Shown here: positions 53,831 through 64,000 of the stretch, one piece after another
Position numbering within the stretch: position 1 is the first letter of the stretch
Layout: each line of letters begins with the position of its first letter
Source: Mucispirillum schaedleri ASF457
Lineage (GTDB): Bacteria; Chrysiogenota; Deferribacteres; Deferribacterales; Mucispirillaceae
DNA: 64,000 bases
Direction of reading: 5' to 3'
Assembly (NCBI RefSeq): GCF_000487995.2
Contig: NZ_CP097562.1
Span: forward strand, 1,175,001 to 1,239,000
Position numbers and translations under genes: made by a program
The notes under the pieces: generated by a model
Database searches by the model: none
Seen by the model: the letters and a program-made list of their open reading frames with translations, nothing else
Told to the model about the DNA's origin: nothing

Positions 53831-55681
53831 ATGAAAAATACATTTATGATTAGTTTTGATAATGTTTCTAAAAGCTACGGCTCAAAAATTTTATTTGAAA
53901 ATGTTACCTTTAATATTAATAAGGGTGAACGCATAGGTCTTGTTGGCAGAAATGGCAATGGCAAAACAACTCTTATGCGTATTATAACAGGGGAAGAAGA
54001 AGCAGACAGTGGCAAAATCTCTATTCCTAAAAATTATAAAATCGGCTTTTTAAAGCAGCATATTAAGTTTGCAAAAAATACAGTTATAGAAGAAGCTATG
54101 CTTGGACTTACTGATGAAGAAATCCATGATAAATGGAAAGCAGAAAAAATTCTTTTTGGTTTAGGCTTTAAAGAAGAAGATATGGAAAAGAGCCCGTCAT
54201 CTTTTTCTGGTGGTTTTCAAGTGCGTCTGATGCTTGCTCAAACATTACTTGCAAACCCTGATTTATTACTGCTTGATGAACCTACAAACTATCTTGATAT
54301 TGTATCTGTAAGGTGGCTTAAAGGTTTTTTAAATTTATGGAAAGGAGAGCTTTTACTTATTACTCATGACAGGCAGTTTATGGATGATATAATTAGCCAT
54401 ACAGCAGGCATTCACAGGGCAAAAGTGCGTAAAATAGAAGGTAGAACTGATAAATTTTATGAGCAGATAGCACGAGATGAAGAAATATATGAAAAAACAC
54501 GGATAAATGATGAGCAGAAGCGTAAAGAGTTAGAACAGTATATTACAAGGTTTAGAGCAAAGGCACGGCTTGCAGGGCTTGTGCAAAGCCGTATAAAAAC
54601 TCTTAATAAAATGGAGAAAAAGGATAAACTTGAAGCCATTAAAAACTTGGAATTTGCTTTTAAGTATAAGCCTATTGCATCAAAACAGATTATGCGTGCG
54701 GAAAATATTTCCTTTTCTTATGATGGTAGGAAATTTTTAATTAATGACTTATCTATAATAATAGGCAGTGAAGATAAAATAGCAGTGATTGGTAAAAATG
54801 GCAAGGGTAAATCTACTCTTTTAAAGGTGCTTGCAGGGATACTTCCAGCTTCAAGCGGAAATGTTATATATCATACAGGATGTGTGAAAGGTTATTATGA
54901 GCAGACAAATATTTCTTCTTTAAATCCAGATAACACTATAGAAGAAGAAATCCAGTCAGTTTCAGATACTTTTGATAGAACTTATGTTAGAAATATATGC
55001 GGAGCTATGCTCTTTGAGCAGGATGCAGCACTTAAAAAAATAAAAGTTCTTTCAGGCGGCGAAAAAAGCCGTGTTATGCTTGGTAAAATTATAGCAAGCC
55101 CGCAGAATGTTTTAATGCTTGATGAGCCAACAAACCATTTGGATATGGATGCATGTGATTCTTTAATAGAAGCAGTTGATAATTTTAATGGAGCTGTTAT
55201 AATGGTAACTCATAATGAAATGTTCCTGCATGCACTTGCAAATAGATTAATAGTATTTCAGAATGAATATCCTTATGTATTTGAAGGCACTTATGAAGAG
55301 TTTTTAGAAAAAGAAGGCTGGCAGGAAGAAAATACAGCTAAATTAAAGGAAGCAAAAACAAAACTGAATAAGAAAGATGCCAGAAAATTAAGAAGTGAGA
55401 TAATATCAGAAAAAAATAAAGTATTGAAGCCATTAGAACAGCTTGTGGAAAAGCTGGAAAATGATATAAGCACTTATGAAAATGAAGTAGCAGAATTAAA
55501 TAGATTATTAATTGAAGCATCAACTAATAATGATGGACTTTTGATTGGAGAATATGGTAAAAGATTAGCAGAACTTAATAAAATGATAGAAAATGCTTTT
55601 ACTGAGCTTGATAGTGCTGTTACAGAGCTGGAAACAAAACAGCAGGAATATGAAAATAAATTAAACCAAATAGAAGAATAA
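53831..55681 (+). CDS. ABC-F family ATPase (Uup/YdiF-like)
   Basis: A 616-residue soluble protein with two ABC cassettes. The first Walker A is GRNGNGKTT (about 40-48) with LDEPTNYLD; the second is GKNGKGKST (about 324-332) with LDEPTNHLD and signature LSGGEKSR. A linker of basic helices joins them and a coiled coil fills about 530-616. ABC-F proteins act on the ribosome, or in some cases DNA, rather than in transport. The C-terminal coiled coil points to the Uup/YdiF group; the precise member is not settled. A second in-frame ATG at codon 6 is possible. Confidence 0.88.
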   Translation: MKNTFMISFDNVSKSYGSKILFENVTFNINKGERIGLVGRNGNGKTTLMRIITGEEEADSGKISIPKNYKIGFLKQHIKFAKNTVIEEAMLGLTDEEIHDKWKAEKILFGLGFKEEDMEKSPSSFSGGFQVRLMLAQTLLANPDLLLLDEPTNYLDIVSVRWLKGFLNLWKGELLLITHDRQFMDDIISHTAGIHRAKVRKIEGRTDKFYEQIARDEEIYEKTRINDEQKRKELEQYITRFRAKARLAGLVQSRIKTLNKMEKKDKLEAIKNLEFAFKYKPIASKQIMRAENISFSYDGRKFLINDLSIIIGSEDKIAVIGKNGKGKSTLLKVLAGILPASSGNVIYHTGCVKGYYEQTNISSLNPDNTIEEEIQSVSDTFDRTYVRNICGAMLFEQDAALKKIKVLSGGEKSRVMLGKIIASPQNVLMLDEPTNHLDMDACDSLIEAVDNFNGAVIMVTHNEMFLHALANRLIVFQNEYPYVFEGTYEEFLEKEGWQEENTAKLKEAKTKLNKKDARKLRSEIISEKNKVLKPLEQLVEKLENDISTYENEVAELNRLLIEASTNNDGLLIGEYGKRLAELNKMIENAFTELDSAVTELETKQQEYENKLNQIEE

Positions 55682-55695
55682 AAAGGATGGGTAAT

Positions 55696-56388
55696 ATGAA
55701 AAAAATTTTTCTTACATTGTTCTGTATGCTTATTGCAGTGCAGGCTTTTGCACAAGCTGCAGCAGAAGATAATAAAGGGGAAGCAGCACAACAAGAACAG
55801 TCAAGTGATTTCAAAACTGATTCAAAAGGCAAGCCGGATTTTAATAAGAAAAAAATCTCACTTGACAGAGTTGATGAAAAAAAATGGTCGCTTCGTATAG
55901 GCTATAATTACTTTATGCCTGACAGCAAGTATTTAACAATGTTTCAAAACAAACTAAAAATTGGCGGAGCATACGATTTTAACAAAAATGTTCAATTACA
56001 GGCTTTTCTGTCGTATGCAGATGGCAAAAAAAGTTTTGATATAGATGGTGTGTCTACTCAGTTTAAAGGGACAGTATATAATATTGGAGTGCTTGCAACA
56101 GGTTTATATCCGATAGAATTATCTGTTGGCTCTGTTGCACCTTTTGCCAGCATTGGTGCTGTTTATACTTTTGGAAACTTAAATACAGTTTATCAAAATG
56201 GCATAGAAAATAAGCAGAATTTGTCTGGCGGTGGCATACTTGCTCAGGCAGGTCTGCAATACAGTTATCATATATTAGCATTCAGGGTATATGGTGAATA
56301 TTTATATGATTTTACACCGATGAAAAATCCATATATTTCTTCATTATCTGGTTTTAGTATTGGAGCAGAGCTGGGTATTAAATTTTAA
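55696..56388 (+). CDS. Outer-membrane beta-barrel protein
   Basis: A 230-residue protein with signal peptide MKKIFLTLFCMLIAVQAFA, a charged linker of about 40 residues and then about eight amphipathic strands (WSLRIGYNYFMP to FSIGAELGIKF) ending in Phe, as barrels do. It belongs to the broad OmpA/OmpW-like barrel group; no ligand is known. The ATG at 55696 has AAGGATGG before it and starts the signal peptide. It lies 15 bases after the ABC-F stop and 6 bases before radC. Confidence 0.78.
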   Translation: MKKIFLTLFCMLIAVQAFAQAAAEDNKGEAAQQEQSSDFKTDSKGKPDFNKKKISLDRVDEKKWSLRIGYNYFMPDSKYLTMFQNKLKIGGAYDFNKNVQLQAFLSYADGKKSFDIDGVSTQFKGTVYNIGVLATGLYPIELSVGSVAPFASIGAVYTFGNLNTVYQNGIENKQNLSGGGILAQAGLQYSYHILAFRVYGEYLYDFTPMKNPYISSLSGFSIGAELGIKF

Positions 56389-56394
56389 CATACT

Positions 56395-57072
56395 ATGGAT
56401 AATAAAAAGCCTCACTATCAAGGTCATAGACAGCGACTGAAAAAGAAGTTTGATGAAGCACCATCAGTTTTAGCTGATTATGAAATATTAGAATTAATAC
56501 TTGGTTACTGTATACCTAGAAAGGATGTGAAGCCGCTTGCGAAAGAAATGCTTATGCAGGCAGGCTCTATTGGCAATATTTTTAATATTAACTTCCAGCA
56601 GTTTGATGGTGCAGGAAAAGAAACAGAAAGATTTTTTAGGATAGCTGCTGAATTTTATAACAGGATAGAAAACTCATATTGTGAAACAAAGCAGTCGCTT
56701 TCTAGTCCGGAGCAGATATACAGGCTTTTAAAATATCATATCGGGTTTGCAGAAAATGAAAATTTTGCAGTAATCCTATTAAACAGTAAAGGTTTCCTTA
56801 TTGATAAGAAAATAATGACAGAGGGTGTTGTAAATAATGCGATAGTATACCCTAGACAGATAGCAGAATATGCACTGAAAAATAAGGCAGTAAGTGTTGT
56901 TATCGCACATAACCACCCGTCAGGAGACAGCAGCCCGTCTAGAAAAGATATAGAGCTTACAAATATAGTAGCAGAATCGCTTTCCACTCTTGGCATTAAG
57001 CTGAGAGACCATATAATAGTATGCAAAAATGAATATTCAAGCCTTTATGACTTAGGATATATAAAAAACTAG
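56395..57072 (+). CDS. radC: RadC family (JAMM/MPN+) protein
   Basis: A 225-residue protein with an N-terminal helix-hairpin region (about 1-95) and a JAMM metalloprotease-like domain holding the metal motif HNHPSGDSSPSRKD (His-x-His then Ser and Asp) near 177-190. Despite the name its role in DNA repair is disputed. Intact and of normal length. It starts 6 bases after the barrel gene and may be co-transcribed with it. Confidence 0.92.
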   Translation: MDNKKPHYQGHRQRLKKKFDEAPSVLADYEILELILGYCIPRKDVKPLAKEMLMQAGSIGNIFNINFQQFDGAGKETERFFRIAAEFYNRIENSYCETKQSLSSPEQIYRLLKYHIGFAENENFAVILLNSKGFLIDKKIMTEGVVNNAIVYPRQIAEYALKNKAVSVVIAHNHPSGDSSPSRKDIELTNIVAESLSTLGIKLRDHIIVCKNEYSSLYDLGYIKN

Positions 57073-57149
57073 ATGATTTTTGCAGAAAATTTGTAAATTT
57101 TTTTATAATTTTGAAATTTCCACTTGCTTTTTTTTATATCATTGTAATA

Positions 57150-57176
57150 TTAGCACTCATAAAAAGTGAGTGCTAA
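57150..57176. promoter_or_regulatory. CIRCE element (HrcA operator) of groESL
   Basis: The perfect inverted repeat TTAGCACTC-N9-GAGTGCTAA (57150-57158 and 57168-57176) lies 62 bases before groES. It is the classic binding site of the heat-shock repressor HrcA. Confidence 0.95.
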
Positions 57177-57238
57177 TTAAAAGCAGCACTAAATTATTAA
57201 AACATAATTAATATATATACAGGAGGCTCAGAGGTATA

Positions 57239-57529
57239 ATGGCTAAAATCCAACCTTTACAAGACAGAGTAATTGTTAAACGCTTTGAAAGCGAAGAAAA
57301 AACTGCATCAGGTATTTTTATCCCTGATTCTGCAAAAGAAAAACCACAGGAAGGTGAAGTAGTTGCAGTTGGTGCAGGTAAATATTTAGATAATGGTAAT
57401 GTTATAAAACCAACAGTAAAAACAGGGGATAAAGTTCTTTTCAGTAAATATGCTGGAACAGAAGTTAAAATAGAGGGTGTTGACCTGCTTATTATGAGAG
57501 AAGATGATATATTAGGTATCATTGGATAA
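57239..57529 (+). CDS. groES: Co-chaperonin GroES
   Basis: A 96-residue co-chaperonin that caps GroEL. Typical segments are [13 protein letters not shown], the mobile loop region [21 protein letters not shown] and [15 protein letters not shown] (mobile loop about residues 16-32). The upstream AGGAGG and the CIRCE indicate HrcA-controlled, high expression. It starts the groESL operon. Confidence 0.97.
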   Translation: MAKIQPLQDRVIVKRFESEEKTASGIFIPDSAKEKPQEGEVVAVGAGKYLDNGNVIKPTVKTGDKVLFSKYAGTEVKIEGVDLLIMREDDILGIIG

Positions 57530-57532
57530 TAA

Positions 57533-59206
<1,674 letters not shown>

Positions 59207-59265
59207 TTAGGTAAAACCTATTTATCATATTCATACATTAAATACATATAAAATAATAAAAATAT

Positions 59266-59294
59266 CCGCCGTATTAAAATACGGCGGTTTTTTT
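59266..59294 (+). terminator. Intrinsic terminator of groESL
   Basis: A 10-bp perfect stem CCGCCGTATT / AATACGGCGG with a 2-nt loop and seven T (59288-59294), 60 bases after groEL. Confidence 0.93.
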
Positions 59295-59329
59295 GTATTA
59301 TATAAAATATTAATTAAATTATAAGATTT

Positions 59330-59569
59330 TTAGATAATATCTTAAAAATTTCGCGATTTTAAGCATAAAAAATCTTTATTGGTTTATTTTCTATTTGCAA
59401 TATAAATAATTTAGGTTTTTTGCTGCCAAAACAAGTTCATCTACCACTCACTTTCATACGGCTCGTTATAAGCCTGCTTCCGTGTCTTACTGAGCCTAAA
59501 AGGCGAAGTATCTAAAACTAGATACTTTAAATACATTATGCACTGCTGTAATATATATAATTTAGATTT
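59330..59569 (-). repeat. Dispersed element, minus orientation, interrupted by the IS
   Basis: Read on the minus strand it holds the right end TTAGATACTTCGCC with GGCTCAGTAAGAC (about 59515-59485), then a diverged module with GTATGAAAGTGAGTGG near 59461-59446 in place of the conserved core. On the plus strand it ends TTTAGATTTT at 59570, where the IS begins. The other end of the element resumes at 61023. Confidence 0.7.
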
Positions 59570-59608
59570 TTGAACTTACCCGAAAAAGTTGTACTAGCCA
59601 TATAAGGA

Positions 59609-60172
59609 GTGTATATGGCAAGAAAATACAGCTATGAGTTTAAGAAATATCTAGTAACAGTCATAGAAAATGGAATAATGAGTGCCAGTGAATTATCAAG
59701 ATGCTGTAAAATTCATAAAGGAGTAATATGTAATATCTATAACAGATATAAGCATTCAGGCGAATCAAGTTTACATCATAGCTTTACCCGCAATGAATAT
59801 AGTAGAGATTTTAAATTAAATGTGTTAACTTATAAGGCATCAAATAATTTAAGTTATGAGCAGACAGCACTATATTTTAATATACCATCAGCATCAGTAA
59901 TATATGACTGGAATAAGTTTTGCAGTAAGTTTATTGGAGATAATATGTCAGATAAGAATATCCCGAACAGTAAAAAGAGTAAACACTCAAACTCTACTGA
60001 TATTAAACTCACTAAATCAGATGATAGTGAAGAAGTAAGACAATTAAAAGAGAGAATATCAGAGCTTGAAAAAGAGCTTTATTACAAGTCAGCGGAGAAT
60101 GCATATTTAAAAAAGCTGGAAGCCTTAATGCAGTCAAAGGAACAGAGAGTTCAACAGAAAAAGCACAAATAA
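59609..60172 (+). CDS. IS150-like OrfA (transposase DNA-binding subunit)
   Basis: A 187-residue protein with two helix-turn-helix segments (about 8-45 and 62-100) and a C-terminal leucine-zipper helix (EEVRQLKERISELEKELYY, about 143-165). In this family OrfA binds the IS ends and can inhibit transposition. It ends with QQKKHK encoded by CAG-AAA-AAG-CAC; G-AAA-AAG is the likely -1 slip site to OrfB. GGAG precedes the ATG. Confidence 0.9.
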   Translation: MYMARKYSYEFKKYLVTVIENGIMSASELSRCCKIHKGVICNIYNRYKHSGESSLHHSFTRNEYSRDFKLNVLTYKASNNLSYEQTALYFNIPSASVIYDWNKFCSKFIGDNMSDKNIPNSKKSKHSNSTDIKLTKSDDSEEVRQLKERISELEKELYYKSAENAYLKKLEALMQSKEQRVQQKKHK

Positions 60173-60999
60173 TAACTGCATTAAGGCTGTATTACAGTTT
60201 GGATATCCTGTTGTCTGTGAGTAATATGAAAAGAAGCACTTACTATTATAATGTTAAAAAGCCTGCTGCATTAGATAAATATGCAGAAGTCAAGGCATAT
60301 ATATTAGAAATATATGAAAAATCTAACAAGACTTACGGCTATCCAAGAATAACAAAGGCATTAGAGAAACTGGGTTATACTTATGACAGGAAGACAGTGT
60401 ATAAATTGATGAAAGAACTAAAAATTTCATCACTAATCAGGGTTAAGAAAAGGTATAAACAAGGCAGAGTAAGTCATATATGCAGCAATAAATTAAACAG
60501 AGCCTTTACAAGTGAGAAACCATGTTTAAAATGGGTAACAGATGTGGCAGAGATAAAAATTAATAATGAAAAGGTGTATTTATCAGCAATAATGGATTTG
60601 TATAACAGAGAAATAACAGCATACAGTGTAAGCAAATATAATAATGAAGAAATGGTAATAGATAATTTAAAACAGGCAATAGATAAAACAAAAGATACAA
60701 CAGGGTTAATGATACATTCAGACCAGGGTATATTATATCAGGCTAATCAATTTAGAAAGTTATTAAAGGAAAATAATATAGAGCAGAGTATGTCAAGGCG
60801 TGGCAACTGCTATGATAATGCTGTTATGGAAAGTTTCTTTGCTACTTTAAAATGTGAATTGGTTTATATTAACAAATTCAAAAATATAGAACAGTTTAAA
60901 TATGAACTTGAAAAATATATTGATTTCTATAATAATTACAGAATAAAAGCTAATGGACTTACACCTTTACAGGAAAAAGAAATTTATTTAGTGGCTTAG
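60157..60999 (+). CDS. IS150-like OrfB (DDE transposase), read by -1 frameshift
   Basis: The -1 frame is open from the slip site at 60157 to the stop at 60999, so the product is probably an OrfA-B fusion; a TTG at 60199 is the only nearby start for free OrfB. The HTH_21-like N-terminus (KTYGYPRITKALEKLG) precedes an rve core with DDE residues in WVTDVAEI, HSDQGILYQ and NAVMESFFATLKCE. It is full length at about 266-280 residues, so the element may be active. Confidence 0.9.
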   Translation, partial: EKAQIITALRLYYSLDILLSVSNMKRSTYYYNVKKPAALDKYAEVKAYILEIYEKSNKTYGYPRITKALEKLGYTYDRKTVYKLMKELKISSLIRVKKRYKQGRVSHICSNKLNRAFTSEKPCLKWVTDVAEIKINNEKVYLSAIMDLYNREITAYSVSKYNNEEMVIDNLKQAIDKTKDTTGLMIHSDQGILYQANQFRKLLKENNIEQSMSRRGNCYDNAVMESFFATLKCELVYINKFKNIEQFKYELEKYIDFYNNYRIKANGLTPLQEKEIYLVA

Positions 61000-61022
61000 T
61001 TCAAAATTTTTGGGTAAGTTCA

Positions 61023-61122
61023 ATCAGGCTCAAAATGACTTATATGGCAAAATTTTTGGATAAACTTAAAGATTACTGCATATTTTATATTCCAGATGTT
61101 TCACTTTACAGGCTCAGGATGA
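61023..61122. repeat. Remainder of the interrupted dispersed element
   Basis: After the IS the sequence resumes ATCAGGCTCAAAATGACTT, then TTTTTGGATAAACTT, which resembles the outer edge of the family. A fragment of a second right end, TACAGGCTCAGGATGAC, ends at 61122, five bases before the murI stop. Confidence 0.65.
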
Positions 61123-61126
61123 CATG

Positions 61127-61897
61127 TTACTTATTAATATCAACTACCTGCACAGGCACATTGCCAACAAGAATATTTTTAAGAGATAAAAATGCAGGTG
61201 TATCATCTGTTACAAGCACTTCTCTAAGACCTTTTTCTGTATCTGATAAATTTAATTTTTTAATATCTTCTATAATATAGTGAGTGCTGTCTACAATAGA
61301 AACATTAGGCAGATATTTTGCAATTAAATCTTTTAATACTGGGTAATGAGTGCAGCCTAAAATTACAGTGTCTATGCCAGTTTCTGCAATATTTTTAAGT
61401 GTTTCTTCTACAACTGTTTCTGCCATCTTGCCAGAAATAACAGCTTCCTCCACAAGCGGCACAAAAAGCGGGCATGCCTGCTGATAAACCTGAGCATCAG
61501 GCAGTATTTCTTTTATTGCATGGATATATGATTTACTGTTGACTGTCGCATGAGTGCCAAGCACACCAATTTTTTTATTTTTAGTTAAATCTACGGCATA
61601 TTTTGCACCCGGTTTAATAACACCTAAAACAGGGATATTTAATGAGTTGTCTAAATCAGGAATAGCATGTGAAGAAATAGTGTTGCAGGCAGCGATTAAT
61701 GCAGAAATATTATACTTTTCTTTTAAAAAAGAGGCACACTCTACACTGTAACGGATAATAGTTTCTTTTGAACGGTTGCCATAAGGCACTCTTGCTACAT
61801 CGCCAAGATATATTAAATCCTGCTTTTTAAAATATGCTGCTACTGCTTTATATACTGTTAAGCCGCCTATACCTGAATCATATATGCCTATTGCCAT
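61127..61897 (-). CDS. murI: Glutamate racemase
   Basis: A 256-residue enzyme that makes D-glutamate for peptidoglycan. The two catalytic cysteines are in AACNTISSHA (about 70) and LGCTHYP (about 180), with the start IGIYDSGIGGLTVYKA. The ATG at 61897 has TTAGGAGATATT before it, so I chose it over a longer frame starting at 61963. Single gene, transcribed leftward. Confidence 0.94.
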   Translation of the reverse strand: MAIGIYDSGIGGLTVYKAVAAYFKKQDLIYLGDVARVPYGNRSKETIIRYSVECASFLKEKYNISALIAACNTISSHAIPDLDNSLNIPVLGVIKPGAKYAVDLTKNKKIGVLGTHATVNSKSYIHAIKEILPDAQVYQQACPLFVPLVEEAVISGKMAETVVEETLKNIAETGIDTVILGCTHYPVLKDLIAKYLPNVSIVDSTHYIIEDIKKLNLSDTEKGLREVLVTDDTPAFLSLKNILVGNVPVQVVDINK

Positions 61898-62103
61898 AAT
61901 ATCTCCTAAACTATTTATATTATATTTATTACGGAAATGCAATAAAAATACCATAATCATCATTATACATTATTTTTTACAATTATAGCATTAAAATTTG
62001 CCAAAAGTATATATTTTTGAATAATTATTTTTGGGTTGTAACAGAGTTTCTTATTGTAAAATATACTATACATCTTTAAAAAAATTCTTTATATTAATTG
62101 ACT

Positions 62104-63273
62104 ATGAAAAAGGAAATTATAAAAAATTTGGAAATAACAGATACAGCTTATGGTGGAGCTGGTGTTGGCAGAAGTGAAAGCGGGCAGGTAATATTTGTGC
62201 AGAAAACTGTGGAAGGCGATATAGTAGAAGCAGAAATATTTGATGATAAAAAAAGTTTTGCTTTTGCACGCCTTATTAAAATAGTTAAGCCATCACATTT
62301 GAGAGTTAAACCATTATGCTCTGCAGCTGATATATGTGGCGGCTGTTCTTTTGCTCATATTGATTATGAAGCACAAAAAAATATAAAAAAACACATAGTA
62401 TTAAACCAGTTTAGAAAATATAAGCATAATATGCCTGAAATAAAAATTGTGGAAAGCAGCAGTAAAGAATACAGGCTGAGAGCAACAGCAAGAAGCAGAA
62501 ATGGCAAAATTGGTTTTTTTGAGCATGGCACAAATAAACTTGTTATGGCAGAAAAATGTCCTGTAATTAAAGAAAGTCTTTATAAGAAAATGAAAGAATT
62601 TGCAGAGATTAATAACTTATCTGGTGAAATATATGCAATAGAAAATGATGAGGGGTTATCGCTTGCAGATATAAGGGCAGAAAGTATTGATTATAAACAT
62701 ATAGGCAGTTTTGAAGGGGTATGTATAAATAATAAAAAATATGGTTGTTCAAATATAGCTTTTAATACAGCTTATGGAGCCGTGCAGGTTACACACAAAT
62801 CATTTTTTCAGGCAAATAGGTATTTACTAAATGATTTTCAAGAGTATGCTTCAAGTCTTGTATCAAATAGTTTAGATATTGTGGAGCTTTATGCTGGTTC
62901 TGGTTTTTTTACATGTGCATTAATGGCAAAAGGCAGAGTGGAAGCATGTGAATATGAGCAGGTTTCAGCAAATTTAGGCAGGCAGTCAGGTTATAATATA
63001 AAAATCAGTGACAGCGGCATATTTTTATCAAAAATCAAAAAATGTGACTGCATTTTTTTAGACCCGCCTAGAAATGGTGCAGATAAAAAAGTAATAGAAC
63101 ACATAAAAAGATTACATCCTTATGAGATAATATATGTTTCATGCAACCCGATTACTCTTGCCCGCGATATAATAAGGCTTGAAGAAAAATATAAAATAAC
63201 TGATTTTACACTATATGATATGTATCCTGATACTTATCATATAGAAAGTGTTGTAAGGCTTCAAAGGATATAG
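62104..63273 (+). CDS. 23S rRNA (uracil-5-)-methyltransferase, RlmD/RumA type
   Basis: A 389-residue SAM enzyme that methylates a uridine at C5 in 23S rRNA. A TRAM domain (about 3-55) precedes an iron-sulfur set CSAADICGGC with a later Cys in AEKCPVI, then a Rossmann methylase with ELYAGSGFFTCAL, CIFLDPPRNGADKK and the catalytic Cys in YVSCNP. The exact site (U747 or U1939 equivalent) is not clear. The ATG at 62104 is preferred over a TTG 6 bases upstream; no good SD is seen. Confidence 0.88.
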   Translation: MKKEIIKNLEITDTAYGGAGVGRSESGQVIFVQKTVEGDIVEAEIFDDKKSFAFARLIKIVKPSHLRVKPLCSAADICGGCSFAHIDYEAQKNIKKHIVLNQFRKYKHNMPEIKIVESSSKEYRLRATARSRNGKIGFFEHGTNKLVMAEKCPVIKESLYKKMKEFAEINNLSGEIYAIENDEGLSLADIRAESIDYKHIGSFEGVCINNKKYGCSNIAFNTAYGAVQVTHKSFFQANRYLLNDFQEYASSLVSNSLDIVELYAGSGFFTCALMAKGRVEACEYEQVSANLGRQSGYNIKISDSGIFLSKIKKCDCIFLDPPRNGADKKVIEHIKRLHPYEIIYVSCNPITLARDIIRLEEKYKITDFTLYDMYPDTYHIESVVRLQRI

Positions 63274-63274
63274 T

Positions 63275-63742
63275 ATGAAAATAACTGTAAATTATATAAG
63301 CAATGTATTTTTAGCTGTTATTTTAGCAGTTATTCCATATACTGCATTGATTAAATTATTTATTAAAAATAATGATACACCATTTTTAAATGTTGAAATG
63401 GTTTTAATTATTATATTAAATATTATAGTATATATTTCAGCTGTTACAGGTCTTGAAACAGCAGAAAATAAAGCAAAGGAAAATGGTATAAAAACTCATC
63501 TTTCGGCGGCTCTGTTTATCCTTATGGTGCTGCCTGTAATATTAAAATATATTATAGGCATGATGATTGCTGTAATACCAGAATTAATACATTATAACAT
63601 TACAAGGGCAGATGATGTTATATTGATTATATATACAATTATTCTTTTAACTGCATTTTTTAAATATTCACATAAAGCAGGATATTTTTTAACACCGCTT
63701 TTAATTTATCATATATATTCAGCTTTTCAGTATACGGGGTAA
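63275..63742 (+). CDS. Hypothetical membrane protein
   Basis: A 155-residue protein with four hydrophobic segments (about 8-28, 40-60, 75-98 and 115-150) and short charged loops. No family is recognised. It starts 1 base after the methyltransferase stop and ends 3 bases before rdgB, so it belongs to the same transcript. Function unknown. Confidence 0.75.
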   Translation: MKITVNYISNVFLAVILAVIPYTALIKLFIKNNDTPFLNVEMVLIIILNIIVYISAVTGLETAENKAKENGIKTHLSAALFILMVLPVILKYIIGMMIAVIPELIHYNITRADDVILIIYTIILLTAFFKYSHKAGYFLTPLLIYHIYSAFQYTG

Positions 63743-63745
63743 ACT

Positions 63746-64000
63746 ATGGTTTTATATGTAGCAACAAAAAATCAAGGGAAAATAAAAGAAATAAATAAAA
63801 TTATGGAACGAGCAGATATTATATGCAAATCTTTTCCTGATATGGAAGATGTGGAAGAAACAGGTAATACTTTTGAAGAAAATGCAAAAATTAAGGCTGA
63901 TTTTTTATCTTCTAAGTTAAAAGATGAATATGTAATAGCAGATGATTCAGGCTTATCAGTTGATGCTTTAAATGGAGCACCGGGCATTTATTCTGCTAGA
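63746..64000 (+). CDS. rdgB: Non-canonical purine NTP pyrophosphatase RdgB/HAM1 (N-terminal part)
   Basis: The first 85 codons of an ITP/XTP pyrophosphatase that removes deaminated purine nucleotides. [29 protein letters not shown] and [18 protein letters not shown] are family motifs, the last holding the catalytic Asp pair. The frame runs to the right edge. It follows the membrane-protein gene by 3 bases. Confidence 0.92.
   Translation, partial: MVLYVATKNQGKIKEINKIMERADIICKSFPDMEDVEETGNTFEENAKIKADFLSSKLKDEYVIADDSGLSVDALNGAPGIYSAR

Larger units (their letters stand above)
59571..61022 (+). mobile_element. IS3-family (IS150-like) insertion sequence, apparently intact
   Basis: A 1452-bp element with imperfect ends: left TGAACTTACCCGAAAAAGTT and right, inverted, TGAACTTACCCAAAAATTTT. 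It carries overlapping OrfA and OrfB with an intact DDE transposase and a -1 frameshift site. It has landed in a dispersed repeat, joining TTTAGATTTT to ATCAGGCTCAAAATGAC; about ten bases expected between them are missing and no target duplication is seen. Confidence 0.9.

Noticed and set aside
59569-61024. Target site duplication of the IS
   Set aside because: Neither the 3-5 bases on the left nor those on the right repeat, even with the ends moved by one base.

Overview
The window is a roughly 30% G+C chromosomal segment of a Gram-negative anaerobe or microaerobe. Outer-membrane barrels, a SPOR protein, a lipoprotein and RseP show two membranes. The chain pheA-hisC-aroF-tyrA / aroA-cmk-ispH-rpsA, the CIRCE-controlled groESL and the adjacent hisZ-purA resemble Deferribacterota and deltaproteobacteria. 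My best guess is a host-associated Deferribacterota such as Mucispirillum; this is inference from gene order and composition, not a database match.

Layout. 1-5783 (minus): an anaerobic cobalamin and cobalt-uptake operon, cbiMNQODLFG, behind a consensus promoter and a cobalamin riboswitch. 6003-10592: a membrane-anchored PHP-fold protein, a DUF4105/DUF3015 envelope pair and a lipoprotein hydrolase. 11015-20156 (minus): an acetoacetate/short-chain fatty acid module, atoE-atoB-atoD-atoA-pta-ackA, preceded by a good sigma54 promoter and by a sensor kinase/NtrC-type regulator pair. Together these would import acetoacetate, activate and thiolyse it, and recover ATP through acetyl phosphate. 20194-31571 (minus): hemG/hemY, a GHL10-like secreted protein, a SPOR protein, argS, a FlgSR-like cytoplasmic kinase/sigma54 regulator pair and a large periplasmic TPR protein. 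31745-40783 (plus): aromatic amino acid genes, then cmk, ispH and rpsA. 40927-49126: a GtrII-like membrane glycosyltransferase, rseP, a TetR regulator, an aminotransferase, hisZ and purA. 49614-49949: tRNAs Lys, Glu, Val and Asp. 50122-57072: an unknown protein, a single-chain nuclease-methylase-specificity restriction enzyme, a small protein, an ABC-F ATPase, an outer-membrane barrel and radC. 57150-59206: groESL. 59571-61022: an intact IS150-like element. 61127-64000: murI, an RlmD-type methyltransferase, a membrane protein and the start of rdgB.

Two layers of unusual structure lie on top of the genes. First, three 9-nt G/C tracts, very unlikely by chance at this composition, look like contingency loci. 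One lies between a perfect TTGACA and a perfect TATAAT in front of the GtrII-like gene; the other two lie in frame in the PHP gene and in the Ato-type sensor kinase. Second, a family of dispersed intergenic elements has inverted ends (GTCATTTTGAGCCTG against GTCATACTGAGCCTG). The longer members contain a module in which a 16-nt core, GTCTGAAAGTRAGCGA, follows a hairpin whose stem differs between subfamilies by compensatory changes. This element family is the strongest candidate here for something undescribed.
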